A stretch of DNA of 34,584 bases from Bacteroidota bacterium (GTDB lineage: Bacteria; Bacteroidota; Bacteroidia; Chitinophagales; Chitinophagaceae). Numbering within the stretch: position 1 is the first letter of the stretch; each line of letters opens with the position of its first letter. Location of the stretch: the NCBI GenBank assembly GCA_023430465.1, contig JAEZAM010000048.1:1-34584 (forward strand), written 5' to 3'. Position numbers and translations under genes: made by a program. Shown piece after piece: positions 31,176-34,584 of this stretch. The notes beneath the pieces were generated by a model that had not been told where the DNA came from, ran no database searches, and saw nothing but the letters and a program-made list of their open reading frames with translations.

Positions 31176-32171
31176 CTACAGTGAGGCAAGGAAATGGAGG
31201 GTATTGACCCCATCTGCAAAATCGTCGAGCCGGGGCTGCTGGGTCTGTCCAAATGGCACGAACCCGTTGCCGGCAATGCACTGGATTTCGGTATTGTCAG
31301 CGAGGCCGCGGGGTGGATTGCCGAGTGAGTAGTGTTCATAAAATAGAACACTGATCGGGGAAAAGTTACCCGTATTCTCCAGCACCAGGATGCTGTCATT
31401 GGTCATGTAGTAATCCCGGTTGAGCAGGTGGATGGCAAGGTTATAATCGTAGTTGTTCTTGTACTTGTGGTGATCTGCGAGGTAGTTGTATTTGCGGAAG
31501 GCATTGAGCAGGGGAACGAAATCATAGCCTTCCGGAACAAATAGTTTTGTTACGTTGCGGCACCCGAGGCCGAAATACAGGTGTACGTCGTCAGCAAGCG
31601 CGAGGAGTTGTTCTGTTGTTTCGCTGCCATCCAGTACGGCAACAGACGTGCGGTTGCGGCGGATAAGGGAAGGGTATTTCCTGAAGTAGTATTCGAAATA
31701 GCCGGCGGAGTTGTTGCTTCCTGTTGCGATGTAGGCATCGCATCCCCTGAGCATTTCGGCAAAAAGGATCTGGGTGGCAAGGCGGGGTTCCCATTCAATA
31801 AGTTTTCCGGCAAGATGACGGATCAGCACGTTGTCTTTTGAAGAAGGTTTGATGGTGGCGATATGACCGGTGATGAAGACGCAAAGGAAATCATGAAAAC
31901 CCACGAGGGGTATATTACCGGCCATGATGATCCCAACGTTTTTTGGTGAAGGGTTTTCAGTAGGAATGCTATGGGAACTCGTCCATTCATTCAGGGCGGG
32001 TAAAGTGAGGTAATTGGCAGCGATGGCATTCGAGGCGAGGTCAATGAATTCCGGGGTGAACCATCCATTTTCGCGGCTTGCCCGGTCTTTTGCTGCAAGC
32101 CACGCATCATCAGTTCCTAAAATATAATCGCCAAGACGTATTAATAAGTCGGTCCGGTATTGTAAATTCAT
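31176..32171 (-). CDS. Acyl-CoA reductase, LuxC family
   Basis: A 331-residue cytosolic protein of the LuxC acyl-CoA reductase family, related to aldehyde dehydrogenases, which reduce fatty acyl-CoA to aldehyde with NADPH. Seen are the nucleotide-binding loop GIIMAGNIPLVGFHD (80-94), IKPSSKDN (108-114), the GSNNSAGYFEYYF region and the active-site thiol FGLGCRNVTKL (C204). It is shorter than LuxC (about 480), as usual for the Bacteroidota homologue. Together with the divergent ferredoxin gene (87 bases between starts), the pair recurs near serC/serA in many Bacteroidota as far as I recall. Its physiological substrate is not known. No exact -7 box for this gene was seen in the shared gap. Confidence 0.88.
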   Translation of the reverse strand: MNLQYRTDLLIRLGDYILGTDDAWLAAKDRASRENGWFTPEFIDLASNAIAANYLTLPALNEWTSSHSIPTENPSPKNVGIIMAGNIPLVGFHDFLCVFITGHIATIKPSSKDNVLIRHLAGKLIEWEPRLATQILFAEMLRGCDAYIATGSNNSAGYFEYYFRKYPSLIRRNRTSVAVLDGSETTEQLLALADDVHLYFGLGCRNVTKLFVPEGYDFVPLLNAFRKYNYLADHHKYKNNYDYNLAIHLLNRDYYMTNDSILVLENTGNFSPISVLFYEHYSLGNPPRGLADNTEIQCIAGNGFVPFGQTQQPRLDDFADGVNTLHFLASL

Positions 32172-32181
32172 TTCCTGGGTT

Positions 32182-32222
32182 TATTTTTGTATAAATCCCT
32201 GTATATCAAAAAGGGATTTTTT
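32182..32222 (+). promoter_or_regulatory. -7 box TATTTTTG and 5'-leader hairpin for the ferredoxin gene
   Basis: TATTTTTG (32182-32189) is an exact TAnnTTTG match. Directly after it, AAATCCCT (32193-32200) pairs with AGGGATTT (32212-32219) around an 11-base loop, followed by a few Ts (32220-32222). Transcripts starting near 32196 would begin in this stem. The shape is that of a weak terminator or attenuator at the very start of a leader of about 60 bases. Confidence 0.45.
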
Positions 32223-32258
32223 GCAAAAGTATATTTCTGGTCTTTAAATTCTCAAAAC

Positions 32259-32606
32259 ATGGCAATCAAGATAACGGATGAATGTATCAATTGTGGGGCC
32301 TGCGAACCCGAATGCCCCAATAATGCAATATATGAAGGTGGAGTAGAGTGGGCGATCTCGGATGGCACTTCTGTGAAGGGCAGTTTCACCCTGGTAGACG
32401 GCACCGTGGTGGATGCCGATCAGAAGAATTCACCCATAAGTGTTGATACTTACTACATTACTCCAAACAAGTGTACGGAGTGCCAGGGTTTTCATGAGGA
32501 GCCTCAATGTGCTGCTGTCTGCCCTGTTGACTGTTGTGTACCCGACGAAATGTACCAGGAAACGGTGGAGGAGTTAATGGTAAAAAAGGAAAAGCTGCAC
32601 ATGTGA
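32259..32606 (+). CDS. 2[4Fe-4S] ferredoxin (Alvin-like)
   Basis: A 115-residue protein from the ATG at 32259 (MAIKITDECINCGACEPECP). The upstream frame is open to a start at 32187, but the 24 added residues include the -7 box and leader hairpin. Cluster I uses C9, C12, C15 and C19 (CINCGACEPECP); cluster II uses C72, C75, C84 and C88 (CTECQGFHEEPQCAAVCP), with the C-x2-C-x8-C-x3-C spacing of Alvin-type ferredoxins. Extra cysteines C92-C93 follow. Between the clusters is an insert of about 45 residues (NNAIYEGGVEWAI...SVDTYYITPN), and the C-terminus is a charged helix. A low-potential electron carrier; the divergent acyl-CoA reductase is a frequent neighbour but NADPH-dependent, so a direct link is unproven. 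Confidence 0.93.
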   Translation: MAIKITDECINCGACEPECPNNAIYEGGVEWAISDGTSVKGSFTLVDGTVVDADQKNSPISVDTYYITPNKCTECQGFHEEPQCAAVCPVDCCVPDEMYQETVEELMVKKEKLHM

Positions 32607-32724
32607 TGTGTATAAGTTTCGCATGCTGAAACCGGCTGGAATGGATAAAAGTAGTAACTTAGAATTCATCTTAATAAAGCAGCTCGTCTGCTCAATTAGT
32701 GGCGGGTGATATTTCCCGTCGTAA

Positions 32725-32756
32725 AAAGGTGAAGGAGAAACGGCCTTCACCTTTCT
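32725..32756 (+). terminator. Rho-independent terminator
   Basis: AAAGGTGAAGG (32725-32735) with CCTTCACCTTT (32744-32754), an eight-base loop, followed by CTTATTTTT. An 11-bp perfect stem, about 120 bases after the ferredoxin stop. Confidence 0.82.
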
Positions 32757-32766
32757 TATTTTTAAA

Positions 32767-32950
32767 CCTAAAAGTCAAAACTTAAAAGTCAAAAGTTGAA
32801 TGTTCAACGGGAACAGTCCAGTTGAATTGACAGCTCTGATCAAAGAATGATATAAAAATTGACTGTTTTTTGTTTGAATAAACCCAAATTTTACGTTTTG
32901 AGTTTTAAGTTTTGAGTTTTGAGTTTTGAGTTTTCAGTTTTGAATCTTAG
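32767..32950. repeat. Split AAAAGTCAAAACTT / TTTTGAGTTTTGAG repeat upstream of ddl
   Basis: The left arm at 32767-32797 (AAAAGTCAAAACTTAAAAGTC type) and the right arm at 32891-32950 (TTTTGAGTTTTAAGTTTTGAG type) are inverted relative to each other and flank about 90 bases of other sequence. They match the palindrome at 18893-18950, where the arms are adjacent, suggesting an element with a variable centre. Confidence 0.65.
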
Positions 32951-32974
32951 TTTAAGTTTTCACCCAATTTCTAC

Positions 32975-33964
32975 ATGAAGAAAAACATAGCGCTGGTTAC
33001 GGGAGGATTTTCAGGAGAGGCCGTTATTTCTTATAAATCGGCCACTACAATCGGCAACAACCTTGAGCCTGAAAAATATGAAGTCTTCAAGATCGACATT
33101 ACGCCTGCGGGATGGACGTATGAAAGTCCGTCAGGTACGAAGACCGAGGTGGATAAAAATCACTTTACACTTACCATAGATAATCACCTGGTTAGTTTCG
33201 ATGCGGTATTCATCGCGATGCACGGTACCCCCGGCGAGGATGGCAAGCTGCAGGGTTATTTCGATACACTCGGGTTGAAGTACACAAGTTGTGATGCCGC
33301 CACCTCAGCCATCACCTTCAATAAACGGTATACCGTGGCAGTTGCCAAGATGGCCGGTATTGCCGTTGCCAACTCCTTGCATTTGTTCCGGCACACGCCC
33401 GTACCCATATCCACTATCACTGATCAGTTGAGGTTGCCTGTATTTGTCAAACCAAATAACGGGGGTTCAAGCATTGGTATGAGCAAGGTGGATCTGGCGG
33501 CGGACCTCCAGGCGGCCATAGACAAGGCATTCCGGGAGGATGAACAGGTATTGGTGGAGCAGATGATCAGCGGGCGCGAGTTTACCGTAGGTGTGTTTAA
33601 GGCAGACAATGTCATCACGGTATTGCCAATCACGGAGGTGCAGGCGCATGCAGAAAAGGCGTTCTTTGATTTCGAGGCAAAATACCAGGGCAAGTCAACC
33701 GAAACCACACCGGCGGTGGTTGACGAACAGGTGGCGGAAAGGATCCGCGAAGCCGCGCGAAAAATATATGCCGTGCTGAACTGCAGGGGCGTTGTGCGTA
33801 TAGATTTTATATACAATGAAGCCGAGCAGACACCTTATATGCTGGAGATAAATACGATTCCCGGGCAGAGTGCGGCCAGCATAATCCCTCAGCAGGTAAA
33901 GGCAATGGGCTGGGAGCTTCGGGATTTTTACAGCAAATTGCTGGAAGAAGCGCTAAAAGGTTAA
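32975..33964 (+). CDS. ddl: D-alanine--D-alanine ligase
   Basis: A 329-residue cytosolic ATP-grasp enzyme that joins two D-Ala for peptidoglycan precursors. The N-terminal domain starts KKNIALVTGGFSGEAVISYKSA, the GG-S-E signature that binds the first D-Ala. AMHGTPGEDGKLQGYFDTLGLKYTSCDA is the usual H-G-x-x-GEDG motif. VFVKPNNGGSSIGMSKV is the ATP loop, and YMLEINTIPGQSAASIIPQ carries the Mg-binding Glu/Asn and the Ser of the second site. Length is normal. A PASTA protein gene starts 21 bases after the stop, so the two are probably co-transcribed; such neighbours are consistent with cell-wall synthesis. A repeat element lies just upstream, and no exact -7 box was found. Confidence 0.96.
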   Translation: MKKNIALVTGGFSGEAVISYKSATTIGNNLEPEKYEVFKIDITPAGWTYESPSGTKTEVDKNHFTLTIDNHLVSFDAVFIAMHGTPGEDGKLQGYFDTLGLKYTSCDAATSAITFNKRYTVAVAKMAGIAVANSLHLFRHTPVPISTITDQLRLPVFVKPNNGGSSIGMSKVDLAADLQAAIDKAFREDEQVLVEQMISGREFTVGVFKADNVITVLPITEVQAHAEKAFFDFEAKYQGKSTETTPAVVDEQVAERIREAARKIYAVLNCRGVVRIDFIYNEAEQTPYMLEINTIPGQSAASIIPQQVKAMGWELRDFYSKLLEEALKG

Positions 33965-33985
33965 TTTCCCCATAAATTCAATATA

Positions 33986-34584
33986 GTGTTTAAATTCATC
34001 ACACATCGACCGCTCTGGGTCAATATCCTTGCAGGTATTGCCATAGCAGTGATTATTTTTTTCATTTTCGTCTTTTCGCTGAATTGGCTCACGCATCACG
34101 AGGAGTCGAAGACAGTGCCGCAGGTGCTGGGCAAAACCTATGAGCAGGCAAAGGACATTCTGGAGGATGCCGGTTTTGAGGTAGAGATCCAGGACTCAAT
34201 CTATCTGGATACCGCGAAGCCGTTGATGGTGTTGAAACAGGTGCCCGAGCCGGATGAAATGGTGAAAGTAAACCGGACTGTCTACCTGACCATCAACAGG
34301 GCTGTGCCGCCGCTGGTGGAAATGCCTAACCTGATCGGGTACTCATATCGTAGCGCGGAAATGGCGCTGAAGAATGCCAACCTGAAGCCGGGCGACACCA
34401 CTTTCAAACCCGACTTCGCGCGTAATGCGGTGCTGGAGCAACACTACCATGGCGGTGGCGTGATTTCTGCGGGCACAAAGATCAGGATGGGAACGACCAT
34501 TGACCTCGTGCTGGGTGATGGAGTGGGGGATCGTAAGTTCACGGTACCCAACCTGGTGGGGATGACATTCTGCGATGCAAAGAG
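33986..34584 (+). CDS. Membrane-anchored PASTA-domain protein, partial
   Basis: The gene starts at GTG (33986) and is cut by the window end after 199 codons. The product has a short cytosolic N-terminus (FKFITHRPLWVN) and one membrane helix (ILAGIAIAVIIFFIFVFSL). At least two PASTA domains follow (KTVPQVLGKTYEQAKDILEDAGFEV...KQVPEPDEMVKVNRTVYLTINR, then VEMPNLIGYSYRSAEMALKNANLKPGD...GTTIDLVLGDG). A third begins at FTVPNLVGMTF. PASTA domains bind peptidoglycan stem peptides or other wall parts. No kinase or transpeptidase domain is attached at the N-terminus, unlike Gram-positive PASTA kinases and PBPs. It follows ddl by 21 bases. Confidence 0.9.
   Translation, partial: MFKFITHRPLWVNILAGIAIAVIIFFIFVFSLNWLTHHEESKTVPQVLGKTYEQAKDILEDAGFEVEIQDSIYLDTAKPLMVLKQVPEPDEMVKVNRTVYLTINRAVPPLVEMPNLIGYSYRSAEMALKNANLKPGDTTFKPDFARNAVLEQHYHGGGVISAGTKIRMGTTIDLVLGDGVGDRKFTVPNLVGMTFCDAK

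Larger units (their letters stand above)
32607..32974 (+). other. Gene-free region with stem-loops and repeats
   Basis: No gene is visible. At 32680-32760 several short hairpins stand in a row: GCAG/CTGC near 32683-32695, GGCGGG/CCCGTC with loop TGATATTT (about 32701-32720), and the terminator at 32725-32756. This could be the 3' end of the ferredoxin mRNA or a small RNA with its own terminator; TAAGTTTC near 32616 is only a poor -7 box. From 32767 repeats of the AAAGTCAAAACTT type begin, including GTTGAATGTTCAAC (32795-32808), a perfect foldback. TTTTGAGTTTTGAG units at 32891-32950 complete the element before ddl. Confidence 0.5.

Overview
The window looks like chromosomal DNA of a Bacteroidota member, most likely family Chitinophagaceae. 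The evidence is a gliding-motility/type IX (T9SS) type B C-terminal domain protein, a T9SS type A sorting-domain protein, a DUF6515 protein, a eukaryote-type NADP isocitrate dehydrogenase, a long-form IspH, and several exact TAnnTTTG -7 promoter boxes. The assignment is an inference from gene content; no rRNA or tRNA gene was seen.

Layout. (1) 1-4270, minus strand: a tightly overlapping run of M42 aminopeptidase, a 54-residue 'IDPGSGS' membrane protein, a NoeA-like methyltransferase with a kinase-like N-terminal region, and a multi-pass alkaline-phosphatase-superfamily (sulfatase-like) hydrolase. Two ATGA overlaps and a 1-base gap link the four. (2) 4299-14087: mostly secreted or surface proteins, including an 861-aa type B T9SS cargo, an S1/P1 nuclease, lipoproteins, a DUF6515 protein, a putative Cys-His-Asp peptidase-like protein coupled to a lipoprotein, a degenerate GHKL-like protein, a type A T9SS cargo and a META-domain lipoprotein. 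(3) 14162-16151, minus: a three-gene run ending in a PrsW-GNAT fusion. (4) 16338-20970: ahcY, a lytic transglycosylase, icd and a Crp/Fnr-type regulator. (5) 20975-23536: an mntR-mntH manganese operon with a DtxR-type palindromic operator. (6) 23613-29358: a lipoprotein, a short alpha-glucan phosphorylase homologue that lacks the PLP lysine, ispH, and a GH13 alpha-amylase. (7) 29456-34584: a HtrA/Deg protease, divergent LuxC-type acyl-CoA reductase and 2[4Fe-4S] ferredoxin, ddl, and a PASTA protein cut by the window end.

Intergenic DNA is unusual. Several families of short low-complexity repeats (GTGCGGAGT-type, AACCTTAACC-type, AAAACTTAAAAGTC/TTTTGAG-type, CTTTGCG-type, GGATGACTGGATGCT-type) lie between genes, sometimes combined, and in one case surround a nested-hairpin REP-like core. 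They create spurious reading frames and in places form transcript-end hairpins. Many genes have stem-loop plus T-run terminators, several placed between convergent genes.

Functional picture: envelope and surface biology (T9SS cargo, lytic transglycosylase, Ddl, PASTA, HtrA, lipoproteins) interspersed with housekeeping metabolism (SAH hydrolysis, TCA cycle, isoprenoid synthesis, alpha-glucan turnover) and Mn homeostasis. The strongest candidates for something little described are the small-protein/methyltransferase/hydrolase cassette, the lysine-less phosphorylase family, the PrsW-GNAT fusion and the composite repeat islands.
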